A DNA stretch of 64,000 nt from Deltaproteobacteria bacterium (GCA_021413675.1 JAIOQA010000233.1:57265-121264), one strand, 5' to 3'. Shown: positions 9,472 to 19,229, numbered from the stretch's first letter. Made by a program: numbers and translations. Notes: generated by a model not told the origin, from the sequence alone.

Positions 9472-12400
9472 CTAGCTGGTCTTGGGTTTCTTGGAACGGG
9501 TGCGTCGCGAACGCACGGGCGTCGCCGCGGTTGAAACGAGATCGGAGCCCGAAGCCTCGGCGTCCGCTGCGTGATCCTGCGATCTGGGCTCGAGACCATC
9601 CGCGGGCTTTGCGAAGGAGCCGCTTGTCTTCTTCGTTGGACGCCACGCTCGGAGGTCGTCGCGCGAAAGCCCGAGGACGGCACATTCGCTGTCTAGGTAC
9701 AACTCGAAGAAGTCGCCCATCCTCTCACCGAGTTCCGGGTCGGGATCGTTATACCACCGCTTAAGCCACGGAAGGAGTTCAAGTATTCCAGCGAGCATTG
9801 GCGCGAGGCGGCCAGTAGTCCAACCCTCTTCGGTTCTGCGCTTGTGATAGAGAGCGCCGAGCGCCTGCGCCCGCTTCAAGTGATCCCAGCCAGCCCAGCC
9901 ATAGAGCGGCTCGCCATCCTCATCGGATTCGCAGCCGGGATATGAGATAAAGTGCTCACCTGGGACATTCCAAGATCCGCGAAGCCTCCAATACGAATCC
10001 GCCACAAAGTCATCGCGCTCAAACTCAGATTCGCCACGCTGTCCATTGAGCCGCATGAGCCCTTCCGCAGAAAGGACTTGAGCGCTGAGGTAGGGAACAG
10101 AGGAGCCTTCGATTTCGAAGCGGAGATCAAGCGCAGAGAACGCATCGCCAGCGGCTTCGCCTCTAAGGGTGGACAGCCGTCGCGCCTCCGCGGGCACATG
10201 CGAGAACGCCTCAAGTACACGACGTCGAAGAGCCCGTTTCCTGAATCCTTCTGCAAGTTCATCATTAGAGAGACGATTCATGCCAAACACGCCCCTCCGT
10301 CCCAGCCAGGAGCGCTTGCAGCGCGTGTTCTCCACGCCGGAAATGAGCGCGTCATCGGCGACGATGACGCGTCGGGCTCTCCAAACGTCCCTCAATGAGT
10401 CATCGCCCTGCAGAGTCGAAAAATCGCCAAACGCGGGGCGCTCCTCTGCCCGCGCCAGACCACGCAGTACTGCCGCGTCGGGGGCCAGTGGAATTGACGT
10501 GTCAGAGACGCAGCTGTAAACGGTCCAGTCTATCTCCTCTTGAAGAACAACAGACTTTCCAAGCAGCCGCCGCTCCACGAGCATCCACTCGTCCAAGACA
10601 TTACCCGACGCTCCCTGAGCTAGTGAGTCGACGGCATCACGGCGCGCATCAACACGCTCTCGGCCGATCTTCTCAAGCTCGCGATAAAAGAGTGCCAATC
10701 GATCGCTCAGCATGCCCCGCGTGACAACCGCCGCTGGCACTGGAACAGTTGCGGCCATGTTCGCGGGTAGACGAAAACGCTCCGCCTTGCCCTTCTCCGT
10801 ACTCACGTCACCCCGTGCAGTCCCGACAGGTGCGCATCGACTCTTGACCCATGCAGTCATGGTCGACGAATTCATGAACGCCAGCAGTGAGCAAAAGATG
10901 TCGTCGGAAATCTCATCCCGCGGGACAAAACACATCAGAGACTGCGAGATCGAGACGTCGCCGGCAACTCGCACGACGTGCATTTCTGTGAGTAGCTCAG
11001 GAAACACGACTCGCCGACTCGCCTTCGATCGCGCCTCCGTCACCTGGTGCCACTGGTACCACACTCGGCGCGGATCTGATGCGTAGGTCCCGCCGTCGAA
11101 CGTAGCGCGACGCGACAGCCTCCCCTTGTGTGGGTGAAGCCATCGTTCAATCAGGCTGCCTGAGGCCATCTCTCGAAGAACAAGCTCCTCATCGTAGGGC
11201 CAATAGACCACCTCTGAGGCATCAATCACATAGTCCCGAATGGCCTCACCCGTCAAGTGGAGGCGATACCAGTCCGGCTCCAGCTGTGCAATCCAATGAT
11301 CCGCCTCGACCTGAAAGAGCTGGTCAGCATTGGACATCGCCGCCGGCCCTATCCCGACTCGAGTGCACAGCGATGCCAGCGAAACGGTGTCGATTGACTC
11401 CAAGCGTTCGGCAATGCCATCCCCTGGACCAGCGAGCAACTTCCAAGGATAGGTGGCGACAGCGGATCGCGGGGAGCGCCGGACCTGAATGTACTCATCT
11501 TCGTAGGCATCGTCGTCTGCGTGAGCTTGCAGCGCTCGCCACGCAATTCCATCTGATGGATTCTCGTACTGCCCCGGGTCGGGGGCCACTTGCCGAAGTA
11601 CCTGCAGATGCTGGCTCGGCTCGCGCTTCCTGGCGAAGAAGATCCCGGTCGCGACGGAAAATCCCGGCGGAGGAAAGTACACCCCCGCAGTCGAAAGCAC
11701 GTGCGTAACATCGACTCCGGATAGGACGTCCTCGATAAGCGGCTTCCCGTACAGCTTGTTTGCGAATGCCATGCTATTAATCAGGCCGACAAACCCATTG
11801 TCACGGCATTGATCCAAGCATACCTCGACGAACGGCGCGGCCAGTGTGAACCTTCCGCTCGCCGAACGATACAGCGACCGATATAGATCCTTTAGTGCGC
11901 GGTTACTCGCGTCACCGTATGGTGGGTTACCAACAACCGCTGCGTGCTGTCGATAGAGCACGGCGCGAGCAGCTTGCTCGTCCTCCAATCGGAAAGAGTC
12001 GCCCGACCATGCTGCCGAAGATTCCCCCCCTAGGTGATGGAAGGACTTCTGCACGTGCTGCGGGTTGTGCAGCAGCGAGTCTGCGACCGCGAGGTGCAGC
12101 GGCAGCTTCGGCGCGTCCTTCAAGCGTCGGATTCCGGCCTTCTCCAGGTACGACAGCGTCAGGCGCACCCGCGCGATCGCGATCGCGTACGGATTGATGT
12201 CGGCCCCGTAGACTGCATCGAGCGCCTTGTGCGCGGCCTGGCCGACATCGATGCCGGGCTCGGCGCGCAGGCGATGCTCGAACAGCCGATCGAACGCGCC
12301 GAGCAGGAAGTGGCCGCTGCCGCAGGTCGGATCGATCAGCGTGGTGTCATCGAGGCCGAAGCGAGTGATCGCGGGCTCGAGTGTGCGATCGAGGATGAAC

Positions 12401-13059
12401 GACTCGATGAAGTCGGGCGTCTGCAGGAGCGCGTAGCGCTTGCGGACGTCCTCGTAGAGGTCCTGGTAGAGGTCGCCGAGGAAGCGCGTGCTGGTCTGGC
12501 CGAAGCGGAAAGCTGGCGCGTCGGCGCTGGGCGTGCGGAACACGCGCAGCAGCTCCTTGGCGGCATCGGCCGAGGGCGAGAGCTGCCAGACCAGCGCGTG
12601 CTCGCGATCGAACAGCGGCCCAGCGGCGGGCAGCTCGGCCAGCTCGCGGAACACGAACAAGAGATAGTCGCGTTCGGTGAGGCTCGGCGCGAGCTGCAGG
12701 AACAGCGTCTGACTGTCGGTGGCGCCGGGCCCGGCGAGCCGCGCCTGGCCGAGCAGGCCGCGATCTTCGAACGTCCGCACGAAGACGCACGACAGGAACC
12801 ACGACGCGGCGACCTGCGCGAGCAGACCCTCGCGCCACTCGCCGAAGCTGTCGGCGGTGTGGCGTGCCTGCTTCTCGTCCTCGTAGCGGGCGGCGAGCGC
12901 CTGCGCGACGGCGGGATCCTCGGCGCGCGTGCCGAGGTCCTCGCGCAGCAGGTTCAGGACCGGACGCGCCGCTGCCAGCAACTCGCCACCATCGAGCGGC
13001 GCGGTCGGATCGGTCAGCCCAGGCCGCTCCGCGGCGCCCTTCTTCTTCCCTCGTGCCAT
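9472..13059 (-). CDS. pglX: PglX, BREX type 2 N6-adenine DNA methyltransferase
   Basis: 1195 residues. The AdoMet motif is DPTCGSGHFLLGAF starting at residue 243, followed by YGADINPYAIAIARVRL; the catalytic N6-amino motif is GNPPYG at 377-382. The length fits the BREX PglX family, in which the same protein carries the target-recognition region toward the C-terminus. ATG at 13059 has GTAGGAG 5 nt upstream and lies 7 nt after the pglW stop. In BREX, PglX methylates one strand of a host motif and is also needed to block phage replication. Base composition changes inside the gene: the part before about 12030 is as GC-rich as its neighbours, while the rest, which includes the NPPY region and the recognition half, is visibly poorer in G+C. 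That suggests exchange of the specificity part by recombination. Confidence 0.95.
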   Translation of the reverse strand: MARGKKKGAAERPGLTDPTAPLDGGELLAAARPVLNLLREDLGTRAEDPAVAQALAARYEDEKQARHTADSFGEWREGLLAQVAASWFLSCVFVRTFEDRGLLGQARLAGPGATDSQTLFLQLAPSLTERDYLLFVFRELAELPAAGPLFDREHALVWQLSPSADAAKELLRVFRTPSADAPAFRFGQTSTRFLGDLYQDLYEDVRKRYALLQTPDFIESFILDRTLEPAITRFGLDDTTLIDPTCGSGHFLLGAFDRLFEHRLRAEPGIDVGQAAHKALDAVYGADINPYAIAIARVRLTLSYLEKAGIRRLKDAPKLPLHLAVADSLLHNPQHVQKSFHHLGGESSAAWSGDSFRLEDEQAARAVLYRQHAAVVGNPPYGDASNRALKDLYRSLYRSASGRFTLAAPFVEVCLDQCRDNGFVGLINSMAFANKLYGKPLIEDVLSGVDVTHVLSTAGVYFPPPGFSVATGIFFARKREPSQHLQVLRQVAPDPGQYENPSDGIAWRALQAHADDDAYEDEYIQVRRSPRSAVATYPWKLLAGPGDGIAERLESIDTVSLASLCTRVGIGPAAMSNADQLFQVEADHWIAQLEPDWYRLHLTGEAIRDYVIDASEVVYWPYDEELVLREMASGSLIERWLHPHKGRLSRRATFDGGTYASDPRRVWYQWHQVTEARSKASRRVVFPELLTEMHVVRVAGDVSISQSLMCFVPRDEISDDIFCSLLAFMNSSTMTAWVKSRCAPVGTARGDVSTEKGKAERFRLPANMAATVPVPAAVVTRGMLSDRLALFYRELEKIGRERVDARRDAVDSLAQGASGNVLDEWMLVERRLLGKSVVLQEEIDWTVYSCVSDTSIPLAPDAAVLRGLARAEERPAFGDFSTLQGDDSLRDVWRARRVIVADDALISGVENTRCKRSWLGRRGVFGMNRLSNDELAEGFRKRALRRRVLEAFSHVPAEARRLSTLRGEAAGDAFSALDLRFEIEGSSVPYLSAQVLSAEGLMRLNGQRGESEFERDDFVADSYWRLRGSWNVPGEHFISYPGCESDEDGEPLYGWAGWDHLKRAQALGALYHKRRTEEGWTTGRLAPMLAGILELLPWLKRWYNDPDPELGERMGDFFELYLDSECAVLGLSRDDLRAWRPTKKTSGSFAKPADGLEPRSQDHAADAEASGSDLVSTAATPVRSRRTRSKKPKTS

Positions 13060-13066
13060 CGGTCTC

Positions 13067-16000
13067 CTACGCGGCGCTCGTTCGCTTCTCGACGTTGTCG
13101 TTGAGCCAGGTCAGCGGGATCCACGCGCTCTGGCCGGGCAGCAGCCCGGGCACCGCGAGCTCGCCTTCGATCGTCGGCGCCCGGCCTCGCTGACCACCAT
13201 GGCCGGGACAGAGCAAGATGATCGCGGCCGATGCATCATTCTGCGAGGCCGCGACCAGCCCGCGCAGGAATCCATCGAGGTGATAGCGATGGATCAGGCC
13301 GGGCTCGGTGATCAAGATCGGCTGCTTCGGCGGCAGCAGCGCGCTCGCGACCTGGGCCGCCGCATCCTCGGACAGCGAGGTCAACAAGCGCCAGGCATCC
13401 GCGCGCGGGCCCTCGGCATCGGTCTCGATGACCACGGCGGGGTCGATCTCTTGTGCCGCGACCAGGGCATCGAGGGCGGCGAGGAAGCGCGCGTCGAACG
13501 AGTGCCGGGTGAGGCCGTGGATCCGAGCCAAGGCGGCGGCGGCGGCCTGCGATAGGTCGGTGGGCACGCCGAGGACGAGCAGCGACCGACGCTCGAGGGT
13601 GGTCCTGATCCGTTCGTCGAAGTCCGCGTTCTCGACCTCGCGCTCGCTGATGCTCTGCGGCGTGAGCTGCGACGTGTGCAGCAACGTCCGGTGGCGCGTG
13701 TCATTGGTGGTCGCCAGCGCCGCGCCCGGACGCGCGTACAGGTTCTTGCCCGGATCGAAGTCGAGACCGACGAGCTCGCGGACCAACACGTCGAGCGCCG
13801 GACGGGGCGGTAGCGCAGCCGCCGCCGGGTAGCGCGCGGCGACCAGGCGCGGGAGATCGTCGGGGCTGAGCTTGGCACCCAGCGCGAGCGCGGAGAGCTC
13901 GAGTGCCCGCGCCGCCGCCATGCCGCGCGGATAGAGCTCGAGGCGCGGCGAAGCGGCCGCGTGATCGCTGGCGGCCGCGGCCAGGCGAACGAGCCGATCG
14001 GCGGGCAGGACGAGCAGCGGGCTCTCGGCGGCCAGCGCCTCACGGAGCGCGCGATCGGCCTCGGACGGACCTGCGAGGACGTCGCGATCCGCGAGGCGGT
14101 CCGCCAGGCGGCCGAGGTCGCGCAGCTCGCCGGTGAGGTCCGCCGAGGTCAGCAGCCAGGGCCGATCGTTGGCGAGGCGAGCGAAGCGGATGCCATCGTC
14201 ATCTTCCTTGTCGACCTCGGCGATCGCACGCAGGACGGCGGCGGCCTGGACCTGGCGCACCGTTGCATCGATGGATGCGTCGTGCGGAAGCTCGGCGAGC
14301 AGCCACTCGGCCGCAGCGTCGAGTGGCGCGGCGCCGCCCTGGTCGCGGACATGCCCACGGATCCGATCGATCAACGCGGGCAGCGCGGGGTGCGCCGCCC
14401 ACGCTTGCCGCGCCTTGGTGAGCGCGACGTAGATCGGCGGCAGCGTGTAGCCGAGGTGGTCCGCCACCATGCGCGGCGTGACATCGAGGCGGCCCGCGAA
14501 CGGCCCATCGAGGCCCATGAGGGCCCGCACGTGCTGGCTCTGCTTGCTCTTGCCGGCGAAGAGCACATCGACCCAGGCCTCGAGCGTGGTCGGCTGATCG
14601 CGCTCGCTCGCGACCTGGTTCTCCTGACGAAGGCGAGCGGTGACCGCGGCGGCGTCGAGCTCGCGATGCGAGGCGAGGGCCATCACGTGGCTGGCGGGCG
14701 CGCTGGCAACGAGCGCGAGCGTATGGAGGCCCGCATCGGTGAGCACCGCGGCATCGCGCGCGGTGAGCGCGGTCGCGACCATGAGGTCCGCGCCGCGATA
14801 GCCCGGGAAGAACGCCGCGCCGCGTTCGGCCTCGAGCGGACGCAGCGTCTGCCAGCGGGTCCGGAACTCGTGAATCTCGCGCGCGACATCGCGACCGACG
14901 CCGCGGATCGCCGACAGGCGATTGTCGGGCAGCGAGAGCAGCCCGCCCGCCACCAGGAGGCCCGCGCGATCGAGGGCGTTGCGGGCGCGGGTCGACAGCG
15001 GCAGCGCAGCGATCGCGGTGTCCGGCGCGATCGCGCGCACGTCGTCGTCGGAGAGGTGGATGGGCTCGGGCTCGGTGGCGACGACCGGCGCCTCGGCCAC
15101 GGCGCGGCTGCCGAAGCAGGCGATCCAGGCGTGGCGCATATCATCAGCGGTCTCGAAGCGATCGGCAGCGACCGGGAGCAGTGCGCGCGCAAAGAACGCG
15201 ATCAGCGCGGCGCGTGCGCTCGGATCGAAGCGCTCGGCCGCGACCTCCAAGGTGCCATCGTCGCGTCGCGTGGGCCGAACGCCGGTGAGGATCTCGTGGA
15301 GCGTGACCGCAGCGCTGTAGCGATCCGCGGCGTGATCCCACATGCGGCGATCGGGCAGGAATGGATCGCGATAGGCGGCGGTGCCCACGCGCAGCTCGGT
15401 GATCGGCGATGACGCGAGCGAGAAATCGTACAGGTGGAGGGTGCGGGCCTTCTTGGCCGAGGTGGTGCCGACGCCGAGGTTCGCGGGCTTGATGTCGCGG
15501 TGGACGACCTCGTGCTCCTCCAGGTGCGCGATCGCGGACAGCAGATCCTCGCCCCAGCGGCTGGCGTAATCGAGGCTGACGGTGCCCTTGTCGGCGAGCT
15601 CGCGATGCAGCGTCTGCGTTCCCGCGAGGGTCAAGAGCAGGCAGGTTCGGTCGGCGAACGTGTGGGTCGCGACCAGGCGCACGATGCGCGGATGGTTGAG
15701 CCGGTCGAGCACGGCGGCCTCGGCGCGCAGTCGCTCGTCATGCTCGGGGCCGAGGGACACCTTGAGCGCGAGCTCGCGGCCATCGTTGTCGATCACCTCG
15801 AGCACGCGCGCCGACGCCCCGTGACCGAGCACGCCCTTCACCAGATACGGGCCGATCATGTCCTCGGCCCGGGCCTCGAGCGGCGAGATCTCCGGAGGAC
15901 GCTCGGCGACCGGCGCGGTCACCGCTTCGAGCAGCATCTCGACCCATGCGCCGGCGTCGTCGGCGCGGCTCGCGACCACATCCTCGGTCGCGAAGCAGAT

Positions 16001-17356
16001 CCGGTCGGCGACCTCGCCAGGCACGGTGTCATCGACCGCGCGCGGATCGAGACACCGCCGGGTACGCAGCGCCTCGGCGCGCGCCGTCACGCTGGCGGCG
16101 GGCTCCTTGCCGGTGATCACGAGGAACGCGACCGCGCCGAGCGAGAAGATGTCGGCCTCGACGGTGCGCTCGCCGGAGTCGCTGCCGAGCTCGGGCGCCT
16201 GGTAGAGCGCCCATGCCTCGGCCGCGAGGTCGGTCGCGTGGCTGGTGCCGGTCACCGACTCGCCCTTGCCCAGCTGGAAGTTGAACAGCCGGGTGTCGAT
16301 CGCCTTGGTGTCGGGATGCCGGCGCACGAGCACCGCCGACGGACACAGGCCGCCGTGGACCACGCTCTTCTTGTGGCAGTGGTGCAGCGCGCGCCCCACC
16401 TGCTCGATGATCGCGATCCGCTCCGCGAACGTCGGCGCGGCCTGGCGCAGGAACGTGTCGAGCGGCACGCCGTCGTCGAAGGCCTCAAGCAGGACCGTCG
16501 GACCGAGCGGCGCATCGGTGACGTAGTCCGCGTAGGTCAGGATGTTCGGGTGACCGCCGACCTCGAACAGCAGCTGCGCCTCGCGGTCGGCGGCGCGCCG
16601 GAGCTGCTGCCGCCGCTCGACGCTGGTCTGCTCGGGCACCAGGTACGTGCGCGCGCGCCGGGTCAGGCCCTTCAGATCGCGATGGGTCGCGACCCGATCC
16701 TGGAAGGCGCTGGTCTCGCCGAGGAGCTCGCCGAGCTCGTACGGCCCGACGAAGTACTTGCCCTTGCGCGGTCGCACGCCGATCTGCGCCAGCGCCTGGA
16801 CCACCGCGCGTTCCTGCGGGCCGTCGATGCGCTGGCCGGCGGGTCGCGGGATCGCGCCTGGGAAGTCGTGGCGCATGATCGCGTTCGCGAAGTTGTCGCG
16901 GCGGACCACGCCGATGATGCCGTCGGGCTGCAGCGCCAGCTCGATGCGCTCGTTGCTGAGGAACACCAGCGGTTCGATCCACGGCGCGCGCATGCCGCTC
17001 GGCAGCGCCCGCTCGAGCCGCGACTTCAGGATCTGCGCCTTACGGCGGGTCAGCCGCAGCGGGTTCTCGCGCCACATGCGCTTGCCGTCGGGCGTGGTCC
17101 AGGTCCAGTCGACCGAGTCGCCTTCCATGCGGCCGCTGAACGCCTTCAGCTCGATCAGGTACAGGCACGAGTAACCCAGCACCAGCAGATCGATCTCGTT
17201 CAGGCGACCCGTCGTCGGGTCGAGCAGATCGATCAGCGCCCACAGGTGGTACGGGCTCGTGTCCGGCAGCGCGCTGATCGCGAAGTCGATGCCCTCCTGC
17301 TCGTGCGGGTAGAGGGTCTCGCCGACCTTGACCACGCGATGGTGCGAGAGCGCCAC
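13067..17356 (-). CDS. pglW: PglW, BREX type 2 NERD-domain Ser/Thr kinase
   Basis: 1429 residues with the family layout. An N-terminal NERD nuclease-like domain has NEIDLL at 53-58 and IELKAF at 68-73. A first kinase-like domain (about 210-430) is degenerate: VVHGGLCPSAVLV replaces the HRD loop near 332, and there is no DFG. The second kinase domain (about 498-740) looks active: GHGASARV glycine loop, ALKVS lysine, HRDIKPAN near 619, YDFSL (DFS for DFG). A helix-hairpin-helix-like segment follows (LSAIRGVGRDVAREI), then a long tail. The start is GTG at 17356, 2 nt after the stop of the upstream unknown gene; no ATG with a better site is seen. PglW is the kinase of the Streptomyces phage-growth-limitation system and is core to BREX type 2. 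Its second kinase domain presumably phosphorylates a system component; the target is unknown. Confidence 0.94.
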   Translation of the reverse strand: MALSHHRVVKVGETLYPHEQEGIDFAISALPDTSPYHLWALIDLLDPTTGRLNEIDLLVLGYSCLYLIELKAFSGRMEGDSVDWTWTTPDGKRMWRENPLRLTRRKAQILKSRLERALPSGMRAPWIEPLVFLSNERIELALQPDGIIGVVRRDNFANAIMRHDFPGAIPRPAGQRIDGPQERAVVQALAQIGVRPRKGKYFVGPYELGELLGETSAFQDRVATHRDLKGLTRRARTYLVPEQTSVERRQQLRRAADREAQLLFEVGGHPNILTYADYVTDAPLGPTVLLEAFDDGVPLDTFLRQAAPTFAERIAIIEQVGRALHHCHKKSVVHGGLCPSAVLVRRHPDTKAIDTRLFNFQLGKGESVTGTSHATDLAAEAWALYQAPELGSDSGERTVEADIFSLGAVAFLVITGKEPAASVTARAEALRTRRCLDPRAVDDTVPGEVADRICFATEDVVASRADDAGAWVEMLLEAVTAPVAERPPEISPLEARAEDMIGPYLVKGVLGHGASARVLEVIDNDGRELALKVSLGPEHDERLRAEAAVLDRLNHPRIVRLVATHTFADRTCLLLTLAGTQTLHRELADKGTVSLDYASRWGEDLLSAIAHLEEHEVVHRDIKPANLGVGTTSAKKARTLHLYDFSLASSPITELRVGTAAYRDPFLPDRRMWDHAADRYSAAVTLHEILTGVRPTRRDDGTLEVAAERFDPSARAALIAFFARALLPVAADRFETADDMRHAWIACFGSRAVAEAPVVATEPEPIHLSDDDVRAIAPDTAIAALPLSTRARNALDRAGLLVAGGLLSLPDNRLSAIRGVGRDVAREIHEFRTRWQTLRPLEAERGAAFFPGYRGADLMVATALTARDAAVLTDAGLHTLALVASAPASHVMALASHRELDAAAVTARLRQENQVASERDQPTTLEAWVDVLFAGKSKQSQHVRALMGLDGPFAGRLDVTPRMVADHLGYTLPPIYVALTKARQAWAAHPALPALIDRIRGHVRDQGGAAPLDAAAEWLLAELPHDASIDATVRQVQAAAVLRAIAEVDKEDDDGIRFARLANDRPWLLTSADLTGELRDLGRLADRLADRDVLAGPSEADRALREALAAESPLLVLPADRLVRLAAAASDHAAASPRLELYPRGMAAARALELSALALGAKLSPDDLPRLVAARYPAAAALPPRPALDVLVRELVGLDFDPGKNLYARPGAALATTNDTRHRTLLHTSQLTPQSISEREVENADFDERIRTTLERRSLLVLGVPTDLSQAAAAALARIHGLTRHSFDARFLAALDALVAAQEIDPAVVIETDAEGPRADAWRLLTSLSEDAAAQVASALLPPKQPILITEPGLIHRYHLDGFLRGLVAASQNDASAAIILLCPGHGGQRGRAPTIEGELAVPGLLPGQSAWIPLTWLNDNVEKRTSAA

Positions 17357-17358
17357 GC

Positions 17359-18075
17359 CTAGCCTCGCTTCAGCTCATCGACCCGGGCGCGATCCTCCGG
17401 GGATGCGTCGGGCGACGTGATGACGCGCGCAGCGCGCAGGTCGCCGGCGGGCTCGCGGTGGTTGAAGAGGCGCGTGGACTTGGTCGCGTTCACGATCGCC
17501 GCCCCGACCGCGGCCAGGTGGCGATGCGCGGGTGGTGTGGCGATGATCGCGACCTGGTCGTGCCAGTCGAGGTCGCTACCGCGGGCGAACGCGTCGATCG
17601 TCGCCGCGATCGCAGACGGACCCGTGACGAGCAGCCGATCGGTCGCGCCGATGGCCTCGATGGCGGACGGCGCCAGCGCGATGCCCCAGGCCTTCGCGAT
17701 CTGCGCGAGGGCGGTCGCCGGGGATGAAGGCGCGGGGGTCGCGACGATCCGCCGCCAGAGCTCCTCCGCGTCGATGTCGTCGAGGGGGACCCAGGCCGCG
17801 CCGAAGGCCTCGTCGCGGGCCACGGCGGCGAGGTCGTAGACCGACCGGGCGCCGAACGCGCCCGGCCACTGCGCGTCCGCGTCGCGTAGCAGCAGGTCGA
17901 TCCGCGCCGAGGTCCCGAAGTCGCCGCGGAACGCGGCCCACTTGGCATCGGCCTCCGCCCCGAACCGCCGATCGGTTGCGCGCCGCGCCTCGATGAACCG
18001 CAGCGACCACAGCGCGGCCTCGTAGTAGCGGCTCTGTCCTTCGGCGACCCGCATCATCGCCCACAGTTTTCGCAT
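17359..18075 (-). CDS. Unknown protein, first gene of the BREX operon
   Basis: 238 residues ending 2 nt before the pglW GTG, so it is probably cotranscribed and coupled with it. I do not recognise a family. The N-terminal half contains SLRFIEARRATDRRFGAEADAKW and looks helical; the C-terminal half has alternating hydrophobic strands (DRLLVTGPSAIAATIDAF, DQVAIIATPPAHRHLAAVGAAIV), like a Rossmann-type fold. There is no P-loop, signal peptide or membrane segment. The start at 18075 has no clear ribosome site; ATGs at 18057 and 18054 are alternatives. It is not one of the standard type 2 genes (pglW, pglX, pglY, pglZ, brxD, brxHI). GC-skewed codon third positions on this strand support it over the antisense frames. 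Confidence 0.75.
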   Translation of the reverse strand: MRKLWAMMRVAEGQSRYYEAALWSLRFIEARRATDRRFGAEADAKWAAFRGDFGTSARIDLLLRDADAQWPGAFGARSVYDLAAVARDEAFGAAWVPLDDIDAEELWRRIVATPAPSSPATALAQIAKAWGIALAPSAIEAIGATDRLLVTGPSAIAATIDAFARGSDLDWHDQVAIIATPPAHRHLAAVGAAIVNATKSTRLFNHREPAGDLRAARVITSPDASPEDRARVDELKRG

Positions 18076-18079
18076 GCAA

Positions 18080-18102
18080 CGCGGGGCCAGGGGATCCCCG
18101 CG
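18080..18102. promoter_or_regulatory. Inverted repeat upstream of the BREX operon (candidate operator)
   Basis: CGCGGGG (18080-18086) and CCCCGCG (18096-18102) are perfect 7-bp arms around a 9-nt centre, just upstream of the first BREX-operon gene (start 18075). A WYL-type regulator is encoded next door, and regulators of this class bind inverted repeats in defence promoters. The link to this site is inference; GC-rich arms of this length can arise by chance. Confidence 0.35.
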
Positions 18103-18140
18103 GGCGAGTTCAGCTCAGGAAATCGATGAGGGATCGAATC

Positions 18141-18161
18141 CATCACCCCGCCGGGGTGATG
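18141..18161. repeat. 21-bp perfect palindrome in the gap after the WYL gene
   Basis: CATCACCCC-GCC-GGGGTGATG has 9-bp perfect arms around 3 nt. It lies between the WYL regulator stop (18201) and the BREX operon start (18075). No T-run follows it in the leftward direction, so it is not a classic intrinsic terminator. A near-identical palindrome occurs at 55075-55093 in another intergenic gap, which points to a dispersed element or a protein-binding site. Confidence 0.6.
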
Positions 18162-18200
18162 CGACGGCGAACATCGACGGGGTTGACGCATGGAACCGCT

Positions 18201-19229
18201 TCAGGGTGCGCGGCGGTTGTCGTCGTAGCGGGCGGCGGTTGACGTGACCGCGGCATGCAGGGCTTGGCGCCACGCCGGCGGTGACACCAGCTCCGCGAGG
18301 TGACCGAAGCTGAGCACCCACGGGATGATCTCCCACTGGGCGCTGCTGCGGACGCGGTAGCGAAGCCTGCGGTCAGCGAGACGCTCCTTCTGCTCCGCGG
18401 GATGGAACGTTCGCTCCTCCACCTTCCAGGCGATCTCGTCGTCGAACACGATCTCGACGTCCTCCTCGGCGTCGCTGACGAAGATCCCGAAGGCCTTCTG
18501 GGTGTGGCCGTCGACATCGACGCGCGGCGCGGTGAACACCGACGACGTGACCTCGCATTCGACGATGCGATGGACCGCGAGGGTCGTGATGCGTTCGTGG
18601 TCGCCGAGGCAGGCGAGCAGATACAGCGCCGAGCGATGCCAGACCAGGCGCAAGGGGCGCGCGGTGTGCCGACGTGGCGCGTCCTTTCCAGCAGCCCGGT
18701 AGCTGATCTCGCAGACCCGTCGACGAGCGATCGCATCCACCAGCTGATCGATCAGCTCCCGTTGCGGCGCGTAGTCCACGTACCCGCGCCCGTGCGGAAC
18801 GAAGACGCGCGCGAGCGCATCCAGCCCACCGTTGTGCCGCGGGCTCAGGAAGCCGCGGATCTTGAGCATCACGGCCTGCAGGTCATCGTGGAGCGGTGTT
18901 CCGGCGAGCGAGGTCAGCGCCGCCTGGGCGGCGAAGATCGCGAGCAGCTCGGTGGTCCCGAACGTGAGCGCCTCGAGCGCGCGGATCTTCTGATCGATCC
19001 GGTACGCCTTCTTCTGCTTGCCGACGCTCTCCTCGACAAGCGCGAAGTCGCGCTCGAGCGTGGCGAGATCGCGCTCGATGGTCGCCTTGCTGACGCCCAG
19101 CTGTTCGGCGAGCTGCTTCACGGCATACGGCTGGCTGGCGTCGGCGAGCAGCCGGAGCAGCGCCCACTGCCGCACGAGCTGCTGCGAATCAGGACGGCGA
19201 TCAGCGGGCGGGTCCTTCTGGTCCGTCAC
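18201..19229 (-). CDS. WYL-domain transcriptional regulator
   Basis: 342 residues. The N-terminal winged helix-turn-helix of DeoR type is at about 18-75 (LLRLLADASQPYAVKQLAEQLGVSKATIERDLATLERDF). A WYL-type sensor domain is at about 150-250 (ISYRAAGKDAPRRHTARPLRLVWHRSALYLLACLGDHERITTLAVHRIVECEV), followed by a WCX-like C-terminal extension. WYL proteins such as BrxR and CapW repress defence operons and respond to nucleic-acid ligands. The gene lies between the leftward BREX operon and the rightward DISARM operon and is transcribed toward BREX, so it could control either or both. The ATG at 19229 begins a divergent 282-nt intergenic region shared with the helicase gene. Confidence 0.92.
   Translation of the reverse strand: MTDQKDPPADRRPDSQQLVRQWALLRLLADASQPYAVKQLAEQLGVSKATIERDLATLERDFALVEESVGKQKKAYRIDQKIRALEALTFGTTELLAIFAAQAALTSLAGTPLHDDLQAVMLKIRGFLSPRHNGGLDALARVFVPHGRGYVDYAPQRELIDQLVDAIARRRVCEISYRAAGKDAPRRHTARPLRLVWHRSALYLLACLGDHERITTLAVHRIVECEVTSSVFTAPRVDVDGHTQKAFGIFVSDAEEDVEIVFDDEIAWKVEERTFHPAEQKERLADRRLRYRVRSSAQWEIIPWVLSFGHLAELVSPPAWRQALHAAVTSTAARYDDNRRAP

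Noticed and set aside
15434..17362. 642-codon + strand frame opposite pglW
   Set aside because: Shadow of the kinase gene; no domain motifs or ribosome site.
18141..18161. Palindrome as intrinsic terminator of the WYL gene
   Set aside because: No T-run follows on either strand, and the stem recurs elsewhere upstream of a gene.
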